Source of the DNA: Lewinellaceae bacterium | GTDB taxonomy: Bacteria > Bacteroidota > Bacteroidia > Chitinophagales > Saprospiraceae | Assembly: GCA_020636375.1 (NCBI GenBank) | Contig: JACJXZ010000008.1 | Span: forward strand, 248,001-312,000 | Reading direction: 5' to 3' | DNA: 64,000 nucleotides | Shown: positions 51,545 through 60,368 of the stretch, piece after piece | Numbering within the stretch: the stretch's first letter is position 1 | How the letters are laid out: every line of letters starts with the position of its first letter | Notes under the pieces: model-generated | Told to the model about the DNA's origin: nothing | Databases searched by the model: none | Seen by the model: the letters and a program-made list of their open reading frames with translations, nothing else | Program-made: the position numbers and the translations under genes

Positions 51545-52369
51545 TTACTCCCCATCCACCAACGCTCCCCGAATCCGCACCAGTTGCTCCAGCAGTTGCT
51601 CCAGCCGGCCCATGGGCAGCATATTGGCGCCGTCCGACAGGGCTTCCGCCGGGCGGGGATGCGTCTCGATGAACAAGCCGTCGGCCCCTACGGCGATGCC
51701 GGCCCGGGCGATCGCCCCGATGAGGGCAGGCTGCCCGCCGGTCACCCCGCTGGCCTGGTTGGGCTGCTGCAGGGAATGGGTGCAATCCAGGACTACCGTG
51801 GCGCCTAAGGCCTGCATGGTGGGTATGCCGCGGAAGTCGACGACCAGGTCCTGATAGCCGAAAGTCGTTCCCCGTTCCGTCAGGATGACCTTGCCGTTGC
51901 CCGACTCAATGACCTTATCCATGGCAAAGCGCATGGCTTCCGGGCTCAGGAACTGCCCCTTCTTGATGTTGACCACCCTGCCGGTGTCGGCCGCGGCGGC
52001 GAGCAGGCTCGTTTGCCGGCACAAAAAGGCGGGGATCTGCAGGATGTCGACATAGCCGGCGGCCAGGGCGGCTTCCGGCTCGGAGTGGATATCGGTCGTC
52101 ACCGGTATATCGTACTGGTCGCCGATAGCTTTCAGGATCGACAGGGCCTTTTCGTCGCCGATGCCGGTAAAGGAATCCAGCCGCGAGCGGTTGGCCTTCC
52201 GGTAGGACCCCTTGAAAATATAAGGGATCTTCAGCCGACGGCACAGGCCATGGACATACTCTGCGATCTCAAAAGCCACTTCCTCCCCCTCGATGGCGCA
52301 GGGGCCGGCGATGAGGAAGAAGTTGCCGCTTTCGAGGTTTTTCAGCTTCGGTATCTGTTCCAGGTTCAT
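51545..52369 (-). CDS. kdsA: 3-deoxy-8-phosphooctulonate (KDO-8-P) synthase
   Basis: The 274-residue enzyme condenses arabinose-5-phosphate and phosphoenolpyruvate to KDO-8-phosphate for lipopolysaccharide core synthesis. Clear motifs are IAGPCAIEGEE, FKGSYRKANRSR, VTTDIHSEPEA, LQIPAFLCRQTSLL, ILTERGTTFGYQDLVVDFR and LDCTHSLQQPN. I start at the ATG 52369 (MNLEQIPKL), not the upstream in-frame ATG at 52387. The gene confirms a Gram-negative envelope. The next gene upstream is an outer membrane barrel 20 bp away. Confidence 0.96.
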   Translation of the reverse strand: MNLEQIPKLKNLESGNFFLIAGPCAIEGEEVAFEIAEYVHGLCRRLKIPYIFKGSYRKANRSRLDSFTGIGDEKALSILKAIGDQYDIPVTTDIHSEPEAALAAGYVDILQIPAFLCRQTSLLAAAADTGRVVNIKKGQFLSPEAMRFAMDKVIESGNGKVILTERGTTFGYQDLVVDFRGIPTMQALGATVVLDCTHSLQQPNQASGVTGGQPALIGAIARAGIAVGADGLFIETHPRPAEALSDGANMLPMGRLEQLLEQLVRIRGALVDGE

Positions 52370-52389
52370 GCGCTGTTTTTCGGGCAAAG

Positions 52390-52956
52390 TTACAATTTCG
52401 CGCTGACCCCCAGGTTAAAGATGGAAATGCCATATCCCACCTCGGCAAACAGGCCGATATTTTTTACAGGATAGTAGCTGGCGCCCACAAAAGCGCTGTA
52501 GGTGAATTCGTTTTGCGCCGGCCGGCTGAACGTAGGCCCCTCGATCTCGCTTTTCTCCTTGGTGATGCTGTCCGATACCCGGGGAATGTTGTACCCCAGC
52601 ATGGCGCCGCCGTAAATATCCCAGTTGTCCATCCGGTTGGCATGGGCAGCGGCCCGCAGGCCGATGAGGGTGAACTTGTTGCTGATGTCGCGGATGGTTC
52701 CTTCCGTCAGGCCCACCCGCCGGGCTTCAGAGGAAGAGAACGCAGCGTAGGCCCCCAGGCTGAAATTGGGAGCGAGCCGGACGTCCAGCCGGGCGCTGAC
52801 CGGGGGGACGACGGTGGTGGCATCATCTTTGGCAAAGGTCGGGAAAACCCCTATGCCGGCAGCCAGTTCAACATCGCCTTTCTTGAATGTCGTTTGGGCG
52901 TTCAGGCCAGAGCAGGCAAACGCCAGCAGGGCCGATAGGATCATCATTCTTCTCAT
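52390..52956 (-). CDS. Small outer membrane beta-barrel protein
   Basis: The protein has 188 residues with a signal peptide ending in GLNAQ. Alternating hydrophobic strands (VELAAGIGVFPTF, FSLGAYAAFSSS, FTYSAFVGASYYPV, IGLFAEVGYGISIFNLGVSAKL) fit an eight-stranded outer membrane barrel. It is 20 bp upstream of kdsA on the same strand and may share its transcript. No specific function can be assigned. Confidence 0.75.
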   Translation of the reverse strand: MRRMMILSALLAFACSGLNAQTTFKKGDVELAAGIGVFPTFAKDDATTVVPPVSARLDVRLAPNFSLGAYAAFSSSEARRVGLTEGTIRDISNKFTLIGLRAAAHANRMDNWDIYGGAMLGYNIPRVSDSITKEKSEIEGPTFSRPAQNEFTYSAFVGASYYPVKNIGLFAEVGYGISIFNLGVSAKL

Positions 52957-53374
52957 GGAATTTCGTTATTTTTTCTGTATTCATGGGCGGTTGCTCCGTT
53001 TGAGAAAAGCATCCGGAGCACCGCCCCAAATGTATGCTGATTCGGGATAGATTTCAAGCCAATTGGCAAATTATATTTTGAAAAAAGACATTGATTTTTG
53101 TCATTGACAAATTTTATTCCGAAGCATTTTCGGCAGGTTCCAGTCCTCCCTGATTTTCGGACCGTTTCCAAATTTCGTGCGCCCGAAAACACTCAAAGGA
53201 GAAACTAATTTTTTGCCGTTTAATTTGAACTGTGCTAAAACGGTTACCCCCTGAAAAAAAAAATTTTAACCAAATGATTTTTACCCCAACACAACCAATT
53301 TGGCTGATATGGCATTTATAAGCTTTAGTAGCCTTTAATATTCAACCCCTCTTTGCCGAACGGGCAAGGAATTT
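52957..53374. other. Gene-free AT-rich stretch
   Basis: No supported gene, terminator or clear promoter was seen between the barrel gene and the following repeat. Confidence 0.5.
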
Positions 53375-53510
53375 ATACTACTGTACACGGCGCTTTTTTG
53401 CCACCAAGACACAAAAACACAAAGACGGCACTAAGCCTTTCCTTTGTGGGACTTCGAGGCTTGGTGTCTTTGTGGCCAGGAGCGTTTGTCCCTTTCATGT
53501 ACAGCAGTAT
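53375..53510. repeat. Dispersed palindromic repeat, CACAAAGACACC family (copy 3) with terminal inverted repeats
   Basis: The outer ends TATACTACTGTACA and TGTACAGCAGTAT are near-inverted. Inside, GCCACCAAGACACAAA pairs imperfectly with CTTGGTGTCTTTGTGGC. The element lies directly upstream of the metallophosphoesterase gene and looks like a small non-autonomous element. Confidence 0.65.
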
Positions 53511-53539
53511 GCAAAGAGTTTCTTAACCAACGCGAACAC

Positions 53540-54769
53540 ATGCGCCTGCTTTTCACTATCTTATTTATTCTCCTGCTGGATTGGTACGCTTTCCAGGCTG
53601 TGCGTACCCTTGCTCACGGCTGGCCTGCCGCCTTTCGCGCCATGGCCTATGCCTTTCACTGGATCGTGCCCATTGCCCTGGCCGGCTGGATGCTGGCTTC
53701 CGCCAATGAACTCACCGGCGGGGTCAATAAAAACATCCTCACGGTTGTCCGCACCCTGTTTTTCATCGTCTACATTTCCAAAATCCTGGTTGTCAGCATC
53801 CTGTTTATCGACGACCTGCGGCGGGTGGCCCTGGTGGCCTACAATTACTTCGCCGGCTCCGGCAGCGGATACGACGCCAGCCGCTCCCAGTTCCTCGCCC
53901 GGATGAGCATCCTCATGGGGGGCATCCCCTTCGTGTCGCTGATCTACGGCATGATCCGCAACCCGTACCGCTACACTGTATTTAAAGAAACCGTCCGCCT
54001 GAAGAACCTGCCCGAGGCTCTCAACGGCCTGCGCATCGTGCAAATCTCGGACATCCACTCCGGCAGCTTCCTGCTCAAAGAGCCGGTCGAGAACGCCATC
54101 CGCATCATCAACGAACAGAAACCGGACCTGGCCTTCTTCACCGGCGACCTGGTCAACAGCGTCGCCAAAGAGGTGGAACCCTTCATCGACATCTTCAGCG
54201 GCATCCGCGCCCGATACGGCGTCTTCTCCGTGCTCGGCAACCACGATTACGGGGACTACCACCGCTGGGACAGCCAGGAAGAAAAAGAACAAAACCTGGA
54301 GAGCCTCAAAAACGCCCACCGCCAGATGGGCTGGGACCTCCTGCTCAACGAAAACCGCCTCCTGGAGATCAACGGAGAGAAAGTGGCGGTCCTCGGCGTG
54401 GAAAACTACTCCGCCCACCCCCGCTTCCCCAAATACGGAGACCTGAAAAAAGCCTACGAAGGCGCCGAAACGGCGCCCCTGAAGCTCCTGCTCTCCCACG
54501 ACCCCACCCACTGGCTCGACCAGGTGACCAAAGATTACGCCGACATCGGCCTCACCTTCTCCGGCCACACCCACGGCATGCAGTTCGGCGTCGAAATCCC
54601 CGGCTGGATCAAGTGGAGCCCCATCAAGTACGTCTATAAGCAATGGGCCGGCCTGTACCAGGAAGGGCAGCAGTACCTCTACGTCAACCGGGGGCTGGGC
54701 TACCTGGGCTACCCGGGCCGGGTAGGGATATTGCCGGAGGTGACGGTGGTGGAGCTGAGGAAGGGGTGA
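53540..54769 (+). CDS. Membrane-anchored metallophosphoesterase
   Basis: This 409-residue enzyme has four N-terminal transmembrane segments (~residues 1-145) and a C-terminal calcineurin-like phosphoesterase domain. The dinuclear metal motifs are in order: QISDIHSG, FTGDLVNS, LGNHDYG, LSHDPTHW and GHTHGMQFG. The layout matches YkuE/UDP-diacylglucosamine-type membrane phosphoesterases. I use the ATG at 53540; a longer frame from 53444 crosses the repeat element. The substrate is unknown. Confidence 0.9.
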   Translation: MRLLFTILFILLLDWYAFQAVRTLAHGWPAAFRAMAYAFHWIVPIALAGWMLASANELTGGVNKNILTVVRTLFFIVYISKILVVSILFIDDLRRVALVAYNYFAGSGSGYDASRSQFLARMSILMGGIPFVSLIYGMIRNPYRYTVFKETVRLKNLPEALNGLRIVQISDIHSGSFLLKEPVENAIRIINEQKPDLAFFTGDLVNSVAKEVEPFIDIFSGIRARYGVFSVLGNHDYGDYHRWDSQEEKEQNLESLKNAHRQMGWDLLLNENRLLEINGEKVAVLGVENYSAHPRFPKYGDLKKAYEGAETAPLKLLLSHDPTHWLDQVTKDYADIGLTFSGHTHGMQFGVEIPGWIKWSPIKYVYKQWAGLYQEGQQYLYVNRGLGYLGYPGRVGILPEVTVVELRKG

Positions 54770-54942
54770 GGTTGGGGTGTACGCCGGGCTGGTGTACGGG
54801 TGCAGGGCGGAACCGTTGGGCCAGTGTACGGTGTTGGGATATAGAGGGACTCCTTTGGCAGTGTACGATGTACGGGGCTGTCCGGAGCGTTATAATAAGG
54901 GCAGCCTGATTTTTCCGGTTTTCGTTGCTGCAGCAAGTGGAT

Positions 54943-54983
54943 TAAACCTTTCGGAAGGGCAAAATTGTTCTTATCTTACGGCA
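54943..54983 (+). repeat. Promoter-like direct repeat, copy 1 (left edge of the toxin-antitoxin island)
   Basis: The segment contains ATTGTTCTTATCTTACGGCA at 54964-54983, identical to 56655-56674. The flanking upstream ~20 bp are also similar (AACCTTT...AAGGGCAA). TATCTTAC could act as a -7 box; the antitoxin start codon follows 16 bp later. Confidence 0.7.
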
Positions 54984-54998
54984 ATTAATCGAACAACC

Positions 54999-55241
54999 AT
55001 GTTACTGGAAATACCTGATCACATCGCTAAGCATATATCCCTGGACGAGAAAGGGCTGGCCCTCGAATTTGCTATTTTCCTCTACGAACAGGAAATCCTC
55101 TCCATGCGTGCCGCTGCCGATTTTGCCCGGATTTCGTGGGTGGAATTCGAGCAGATTCTCGCTAAGCGGGACATCACGCTTCACTACTCGGAAGAGGATT
55201 TGGATGAAGACATGAGGAAGCTGGAAAAACTTGGCAAGTGA
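54999..55241 (+). CDS. UPF0175-family antitoxin-like protein
   Basis: From the ATG at 54999 the protein has 80 residues with the UPF0175 pattern: a short N-terminal strand (LLEIPDHI), then EKGLALEFAIFLYEQEILSMRAAADFARISWVEFEQILAKRDI, a helix-turn-helix-like core, and an acidic C-terminus. UPF0175 genes commonly pair with DUF3368 PIN-like toxins, as here. Its stop overlaps the toxin GTG start. It may bind its own promoter, part of the duplicated sequence just upstream. Confidence 0.85.
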   Translation: MLLEIPDHIAKHISLDEKGLALEFAIFLYEQEILSMRAAADFARISWVEFEQILAKRDITLHYSEEDLDEDMRKLEKLGK

Positions 55242-55732
55242 TTGTCATCAGCGATACCTCTGTAATAAGTGGGTTGATAAAGATTCAGCAGCTCACTTTG
55301 TTAAGGAGTCTTTTTTCTGAAATCTTGATCCCTCCTGCCGTGCGGTCCGAATTGGAGGAGCTAAAACGGTTTAACTACGATCTTTCTCCTCTTGAAGAAG
55401 CAGGCTGGATTATTATTCAAGCCCCAGCCGATCCTGCATTAATAGGCAAACTTGAACAGGTGCTTGACCGTGGGGAAGCTGAAGCCATTGCCTTGGCAAA
55501 AGAACTGCAAGCAGATTTTTTGTTGATTGACGAAAAGAAGGGAAGAAGCATTGCCGAAGGGGAAGGCCTGGTAGTCATTGGGTTGGCCGGCATTTTGATC
55601 CGGGCAAAACAACTTCAGGCCATTCCTATGGTGAAACCGATACTGGATGATTTGATCAAGAACAATTTCCGGATCAGCAAAACATTGTATAAAACTGTTC
55701 TCACAAGGGCGGGAGAGAGCGAGTTTGCCTAA
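55238..55732 (+). CDS. DUF3368 PIN-like toxin
   Basis: The 164-residue protein has the PIN-domain acidic residues in the order SDTSVISGL (Asp), LDRGEAEAIALAKEL (Glu) and LLIDEKKGRSIAEGEGL (Asp), the DUF3368 signature. PIN toxins are metal-dependent ribonucleases neutralised by their partner antitoxin. Translation starts at GTG, overlapping the antitoxin stop (GTGA), which ties expression of the two together. Both proteins look complete. Confidence 0.87.
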   Translation: MIVISDTSVISGLIKIQQLTLLRSLFSEILIPPAVRSELEELKRFNYDLSPLEEAGWIIIQAPADPALIGKLEQVLDRGEAEAIALAKELQADFLLIDEKKGRSIAEGEGLVVIGLAGILIRAKQLQAIPMVKPILDDLIKNNFRISKTLYKTVLTRAGESEFA

Positions 55733-55892
55733 TGCGATTTTCTTTTGAAAAACTATTCGCCAGCGTCAATCTATGCCGTCAGGCGGCGTACCCTGGACGC
55801 AACGGCAAAACGCCTTCCCTCTTTCCTGAAAAAATTCTAAAATCCGATGAAATGACCAATGCCGCCCCCTACTTGCCGGAAAAGCATCCCCC

Positions 55893-56033
55893 CAAAACAA
55901 TTACCACTACAACAAAAATCTCCAGCCTTTTGCCAACAGCCTGAGAAAAAACATGACAAAGGCAGAAGCCTGCCTATGGAAGTATATACCTCGCCAGGCA
56001 AACCTTCTATTTCTTGCCTCGTCTCAACAATAA
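55893..56033 (+). pseudogene. Remnant of a DUF559 endonuclease-like gene
   Basis: In this frame the translation includes YHYNKNLQPFANSLRKNMTK and then AEACLWKYIPRQ. This is the start of DUF559 (Vsr-like endonuclease-domain) proteins. It breaks off after the first ~35 conserved residues and ends at a stop, so the catalytic part is missing. It follows the toxin gene and marks a decayed accessory segment. Confidence 0.6.
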
Positions 56034-56207
56034 TCGCAAAAGCCGTTGCTGTTCCTCAAGCAATTGCTGTTGTTGTTCTGCTAAAGCAGACAATTGGTTG
56101 TTTAATTCTCTTTGTAGCCGAAGCATTTCCCTGTACTGCGCCAGCAACCGGCTATCCTCTTTTCGTTGCTGATTTCTCAACCTATAAGCCGCAGAATTCG
56201 CAAGCAA
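56007..56207 (-). CDS. Small coiled-coil protein
   Basis: This 66-residue protein is nearly all helix: a heptad-rich run of Leu, Gln, Glu and Arg (EMLRLQRELNNQLSALAEQQ and on) ending in a basic RRGKK tail. It lies 45 bp downstream of another coiled-coil protein gene on the same strand. I recognise no family. It could be part of a mobile or toxin-antitoxin unit. Confidence 0.5.
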   Translation of the reverse strand: MLANSAAYRLRNQQRKEDSRLLAQYREMLRLQRELNNQLSALAEQQQQLLEEQQRLLRLLLRRGKK

Positions 56208-56252
56208 AATTTGCCTTTTGCCGCACTAAATCCCGGACTTGCCTGGAAATAC

Positions 56253-56564
56253 TCATACAGAGGAGGATCCCGGAAGATGTGCTAATTGCTGTCGCAGGGC
56301 AGCATTCTCCTGGCGTAGCACTTCATTTTCAGAAGCTGTTTGTTGTATCCGGCTCGAAATCCTGACGAGCTGAGCCAGGGCGTCTTCGATTTGTGCCTGT
56401 AGGTTTGCCTGGGCCTTTTCTCGCTCGTTCACCCCTAATGCCGCTGCTTCGGCCTGGTCCTGAAACGCATACCATTCTTCCAACTGAGCATGCTCCTCGG
56501 CTGTCAGGCTTTCTCCCCGCGAGGCTTTGTCATGAAGCTGCTTTCCTTTGTCGTTTGTAATCAT
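56253..56564 (-). CDS. Small coiled-coil protein (KGKQLHDKASRGESLT type)
   Basis: The 103-residue protein starts MITNDKGKQLHDKASRGESL, continues TAEEHAQLEEWY and then forms a long coiled coil (EIDALAQL-type heptads, ending ENAALRQQLAHL). I recall such short proteins next to PIN or aspartyl-protease genes in cyanobacteria and Bacteroidota, but no function is known. The next gene, another coiled-coil protein, follows on the same strand. Confidence 0.6.
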   Translation of the reverse strand: MITNDKGKQLHDKASRGESLTAEEHAQLEEWYAFQDQAEAAALGVNEREKAQANLQAQIEDALAQLVRISSRIQQTASENEVLRQENAALRQQLAHLPGSSSV

Positions 56565-56633
56565 TTATTCACATGGGTTTAGCACCTGGAGCTTTTTTTC
56601 AAATATAATACTTTCCGGCGACCGGGCGGCACG

Positions 56634-56674
56634 CGAACCTTTTCAAAGGCAATAATTGTTCTTATCTTACGGCA
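56634..56674 (+). repeat. Promoter-like direct repeat, copy 2 (right edge of the toxin-antitoxin island)
   Basis: It repeats the 20 bases of 54964-54983 exactly at 56655-56674, with a similar upstream flank (AACCTTTTCAAAGGCAA). It points toward a few codons of open frame (ATGAAGGTTAAAAG at 56693) that end in the next, convergent gene, so the gene it once served seems lost. Confidence 0.65.
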
Positions 56675-56735
56675 TTGGAATAGATGTTTTGATGAAGGTT
56701 AAAAGTGAAAAAACAAGTATAGGCGGACTTATCCT

Positions 56736-57875
56736 TCAAAACCCCACATACGGCGCCAGCCTTTCCACCACCTCCGGCGGCAGCGCCTTCAGTTTTTTCA
56801 AATCCTCCATACTCCTGAACGGCCCGTGCTGCGCCCGGTAATTCACGATGGCGTTCGCCTTGCGCCAGTCCAGGTAAGGGTGGGCCTTCAGGGTCTCGGC
56901 ATCGGCTGCATTGATGTTGATCTTCCGGAGTACCGGCGACAATCGCAGTAGCGGGCGGATTTTGCGGAAAGTGCTGTCGGGCAGGCCGTAGGTTTCCGCC
57001 ACCTGGTCGATGTAGGCAAAGCCGCCCAGCTTGTCGCGGAACCGCAGGATGCGGCCGGCATAGCCCGGGCCGATGCCCTGCAATTGCTGCCATTCCTGCT
57101 CGCCGGCCTGGTTGATGTCGATAGCAACCGGCGCGGCAGGCACCTGCTCATAGGCTTGCGGGCGTTCTTCCTCCGGTTTTGGTGCTGCTGTATCCGGTTC
57201 GCCGATCTCAATGAAGGGCGCCAGGGCGAGGTAGGTGTCCTCGTCCATGCCGTAGATTTTCTTCAGGCTTTCCGGGTTGCGGAAGCGCCCGCCTTTTTCC
57301 CGGTATTTGAGGATGTTGCCCGCCAGCCGATCCGGCAGGCCGAGGCGGAGCAGTTCTTCCCGGGTGGCGGTGTTGGGGTCGAAAGGGAAGGGCTGGAGCG
57401 GAGGGGGAAAAGATGTTTCCCGTTCCAGCTTCACCTGCCGGGCCGGGGCGGACGCCGGGGCCGGCAGCCGCACGTAAGGCGCCAGGCGTTCATAATCTTC
57501 TTCGGAAAGGGTATAGAGCTTGCGGAGGTCTTCCGGCCGGCGGAACCGCCCCCCTTTTTTCCGGTATTTGACGATGGTATTCGCCGTCCTGGCGGGCAGG
57601 CCGAGTAGCAACAGGCTGTCCCTGGAAATGGTGTTGGGATCGAAGAAAAACGCTTCAGCTACCGGGCCTGGCGAAGCAGGGCCGCCGGCCTCCAGCTCTG
57701 CGAAAAAGGCCTGCGCCTCCTCCTGATACTGCCCGTATTCCGAATCGCGGCTGTCCTTGAAATGGGGATATACCCTGGGGAAGAGGAAAAGCAACAGGCA
57801 AAGCAAGGCCAGCACGAAGGCGCCATTGCGCTCCGCCCGGGTGTAATAGAAATACTCCTGGAAAAATGATTTCAT
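56736..57875 (-). CDS. Membrane-anchored helix-hairpin-helix (ComEA-like) protein
   Basis: From the ATG at 57875 the protein has 379 residues. One transmembrane segment (~14-35) is followed by four helix-hairpin-helix units, starting FDPNTISRDSLLLLGLP, FDPNTATREELLRLGLP, IDINQAGEQEWQQLQGIG and ININAADAETLKAHP. HHH units bind DNA without sequence preference. With ComEC encoded next on the same strand, a role in DNA uptake, as ComEA, is likely. An upstream extension of the frame is not supported. Confidence 0.87.
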   Translation of the reverse strand: MKSFFQEYFYYTRAERNGAFVLALLCLLLFLFPRVYPHFKDSRDSEYGQYQEEAQAFFAELEAGGPASPGPVAEAFFFDPNTISRDSLLLLGLPARTANTIVKYRKKGGRFRRPEDLRKLYTLSEEDYERLAPYVRLPAPASAPARQVKLERETSFPPPLQPFPFDPNTATREELLRLGLPDRLAGNILKYREKGGRFRNPESLKKIYGMDEDTYLALAPFIEIGEPDTAAPKPEEERPQAYEQVPAAPVAIDINQAGEQEWQQLQGIGPGYAGRILRFRDKLGGFAYIDQVAETYGLPDSTFRKIRPLLRLSPVLRKININAADAETLKAHPYLDWRKANAIVNYRAQHGPFRSMEDLKKLKALPPEVVERLAPYVGF

Positions 57876-57911
57876 AGCTTTTGGATTTTTTTGATGCTGC
57901 TTGATGCTTAT

Positions 57912-57994
57912 TGCCACAAAGACCCGAAGGCGCGAAGATGCACGAAGCCTTTTACCACGCCAATGCACGAATACACGAATACACAAATGCACAA
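57912..57994. repeat. Dispersed repeat, CACAAAGACACC family (copy 4, degenerate)
   Basis: TTGCCACAAAGACCCGAAGG and GATGCACGAAGCCTTT correspond to one arm of the family, followed by short CACGAATACACGAATACAC-type repeats. It fills the space between the HHH and ComEC genes. Confidence 0.6.
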
Positions 57995-60067
57995 TTACCA
58001 CTCCTCCACCCACGCCCCGTCCTCCCCGGTGTAATGGCACGACACCCCCAGCGCCCGGGCCTCCTCTTTCCACTTCCGGGCTTTCCAGGGCGGGTTGGAG
58101 CCGTCGATGAGGGCCAGGCGGAAGGGCACCTTTCGCCGGAGTTCTTCCAGGCGGATGTTTACCCCGTTGCGGAGGAGGACGATATCGGCCCCGGCGCCTG
58201 CCGGCAGCGGCTCGCCGCCCCCGATGGCCAGCAGCCGGGAGGGGCCATACTGCAACGCGCCCCGGCGGTAGGCCCATCCCCGCCCCTGCCCCGATCCCGA
58301 TAAGGGCCGGCGGCCCGCCAGGCTGGCCCTCCGGTACCAGTAGTGGTTTTGGCTGGCGTATTCCAGCTGCTTGTCGGGCAGTCCCGGGCTATGGAAAAGG
58401 CTGGCCTGTTTGCCCTCGAAGAGCGAAATGGCTGTAGCGCGGGGGATATGATAAACCACCAGGGTATGTTGGCGCTGCACCTGCACTTCTCTGGCGGCGT
58501 TGAGCGCACCCACCCCCAGTAAACAGAGCAGCCCGCCCAGCACCCAATTGAAATTGCGGGTTTCGCGGGCCAGCACGGCGCAGAGCAGGGCCAGGTAGAG
58601 CAGCGCAACAACCGGCAGCCCCACCCAGAAACCCTGGATCAGGCCGCCCGGTATTTGCTGGATCAGAAAGATCAGGGCGTTGGCCAGCCAGGTGATGCCG
58701 TACAACACCTTGCCAACGGCCAACCCGGCCAACGGCACGGCGTGGCAAACGAAGAGCGCCAGCCCGGAAGACAGGATAAGCGCCGCCGCCGGCACCACCG
58801 CCAGGCCCGAAAGCCAGAAGTAAAGCGGGAACTGGTGAAAATAATACAGGCTCAGCGGCAGGGTGGTAAGTTGCGCGGCGAGGGACACGGCGAGCAGCTT
58901 CCACAAATAATCGCCGACCCGGTTTTTGACGTACCACTGACGGTAGATGAGCGGCTGAAAGTACACGATACCCAGCACGGCCAGGTAAGACAGCTGGAAA
59001 CCGACGTTAAACAAGAGGAAGGGGTCGAAGCACAGCAGCAGGAAGGCCGAAGCGGCGAGGGTGTTGTAAATGTTCGTCCGCCGCCGCAGGGCCTGCCCGA
59101 CGGAAAGGAAGGAGAATAGAGTGGCGGCGCGCAGCACCGAGGGCGAAGCCCCCGTCACCAGGGCGAAGGCCCAGATGCCGGCCAGCAGCATCAGGGTGCG
59201 GAACGGCGGCCACCACCGCCAGGGCAGCCGCAGCAGCCCCAGCGCGAAGGACAGCAGCATCTGGATGATGCCGACGTGCAGCCCGGAGACTGCCAGCACG
59301 TGCATAGCGCCGGTATGGGCGTAGGCGTTGCGGGTCTCCTCCGGCAGGTCCGCTTTGTACCCCAGGATCAGGGCGGCAGCCACGGCGTACTCGTTCCCGG
59401 TGGGCAGGTGGCGCCGCAGCACTTTCAGGCAGCGCTGCCGGAGTTGCCGGGCGTAGCTGCCCGGGGAGGGCCGGTGTTCCAGCCACCGCCAGTCCTCTTC
59501 GTCCACAAAAGCCTGATAGTGGATGTTGCGGAAATGCAGGTAGCGGCGGTAATCGAAGGCATTGGGGTTGAGCGGGCCGGGAACAGGGAGCATCTCCGTT
59601 TTCAGCAGCAGGACATCTCCCGGCCGCAGTTGGCGGCTTCGGGCAGTAATATCCAGGTAGGCCATCAGTTTGCCGCTTGCCCGCCGCAGGCCCCCGGAGG
59701 AATCGGCGGCCGCCCTGATGTCCGTTTCCAGCCGCAACCGCTCGCCGGCCGGTTCCAGGAGCCGGATTCGCCCTAAAATGCAGGTTTCTTCCCCGGATAA
59801 AGACGGGTAGCGGGGGTGACGGCGCTCATCGTGGAAACCGGCCAGCGCCGACCCGAAGAAGAAAAGGAAAAGATGGAGAGCGAGGCCGAACCACCAGCGC
59901 CGGGAAAAGCGCCGGCCGGGGCGTTGCCAAAAGGCCAGGAGGGCCAGTAGGAAGATCAGTGCGATGAGGGCAACCCACTGCCGCCACTCCGCGCCGGCCA
60001 ACCCGGCACCCATGCCGAGGGCGAGTGGCAACAACAGGCGGGCCATCGGGTATTCCCGTTGGTTCAT
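57995..60067 (-). CDS. ComEC/Rec2-family DNA uptake channel protein
   Basis: The 690-residue inner membrane protein starts at the ATG 60067 with hydrophobic segments. It contains the DUF4131-like soluble domain (~residues 80-190), then the competence domain with many helices and the family motif HVLAVSGLHVGI. The C-terminal ~110 residues (LVVYHIPRATAISLF and on) are a soluble remnant and lack the metallo-beta-lactamase motif HxHxDH seen in longer ComEC proteins. It moves single-stranded DNA into the cytoplasm during transformation. The frame extends upstream to 60265 without similarity. Confidence 0.9.
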   Translation of the reverse strand: MNQREYPMARLLLPLALGMGAGLAGAEWRQWVALIALIFLLALLAFWQRPGRRFSRRWWFGLALHLFLFFFGSALAGFHDERRHPRYPSLSGEETCILGRIRLLEPAGERLRLETDIRAAADSSGGLRRASGKLMAYLDITARSRQLRPGDVLLLKTEMLPVPGPLNPNAFDYRRYLHFRNIHYQAFVDEEDWRWLEHRPSPGSYARQLRQRCLKVLRRHLPTGNEYAVAAALILGYKADLPEETRNAYAHTGAMHVLAVSGLHVGIIQMLLSFALGLLRLPWRWWPPFRTLMLLAGIWAFALVTGASPSVLRAATLFSFLSVGQALRRRTNIYNTLAASAFLLLCFDPFLLFNVGFQLSYLAVLGIVYFQPLIYRQWYVKNRVGDYLWKLLAVSLAAQLTTLPLSLYYFHQFPLYFWLSGLAVVPAAALILSSGLALFVCHAVPLAGLAVGKVLYGITWLANALIFLIQQIPGGLIQGFWVGLPVVALLYLALLCAVLARETRNFNWVLGGLLCLLGVGALNAAREVQVQRQHTLVVYHIPRATAISLFEGKQASLFHSPGLPDKQLEYASQNHYWYRRASLAGRRPLSGSGQGRGWAYRRGALQYGPSRLLAIGGGEPLPAGAGADIVLLRNGVNIRLEELRRKVPFRLALIDGSNPPWKARKWKEEARALGVSCHYTGEDGAWVEEW

Positions 60068-60368
60068 TCCGCATGTTTTTAGGTCCGACAATCGTTTCGA
60101 CTGTGGTTCCTCTCTATGCGCACTATTCTGTAAAACTAATGCATTTTTTCGGGAACTGCAACGGCCAGCCGGCCAGAAGCCCGCTCCGGGCCAGCCCGTT
60201 TCGACGGCACCCTGGCCACTCCGCTCGCCGCCCGTTTTGTTGAACTGTGTTTCTCTTTGACTCACAAGAGCTTAAACAAACCCAATAGCTAGTGTACACC
60301 TTACACTAATTCCCCCCTGTTTGATTGGATTTACGTGATTATTTGCCTAATTTCAGCGCTGGAATAAA
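60068..60368. other. Divergent gap between comEC-like and Nudix-regulator genes
   Basis: No gene was supported. The sequence GTGTACACCTTACAC around 60292-60306 contains a short palindrome (GTGTAC/GTACAC) about 65 bp before the Nudix regulator and could be an operator, but this is weak. Confidence 0.3.

Noticed and set aside
56656..56841. 61-codon plus-strand ORF after the right promoter-like repeat
   Set aside because: It runs antisense into the conserved end of the HHH protein gene. Only the first codons could be a gene remnant.
60068..60265. Upstream extension of the ComEC frame
   Set aside because: The extension has no family similarity, and the protein starts properly at the ATG 60067.
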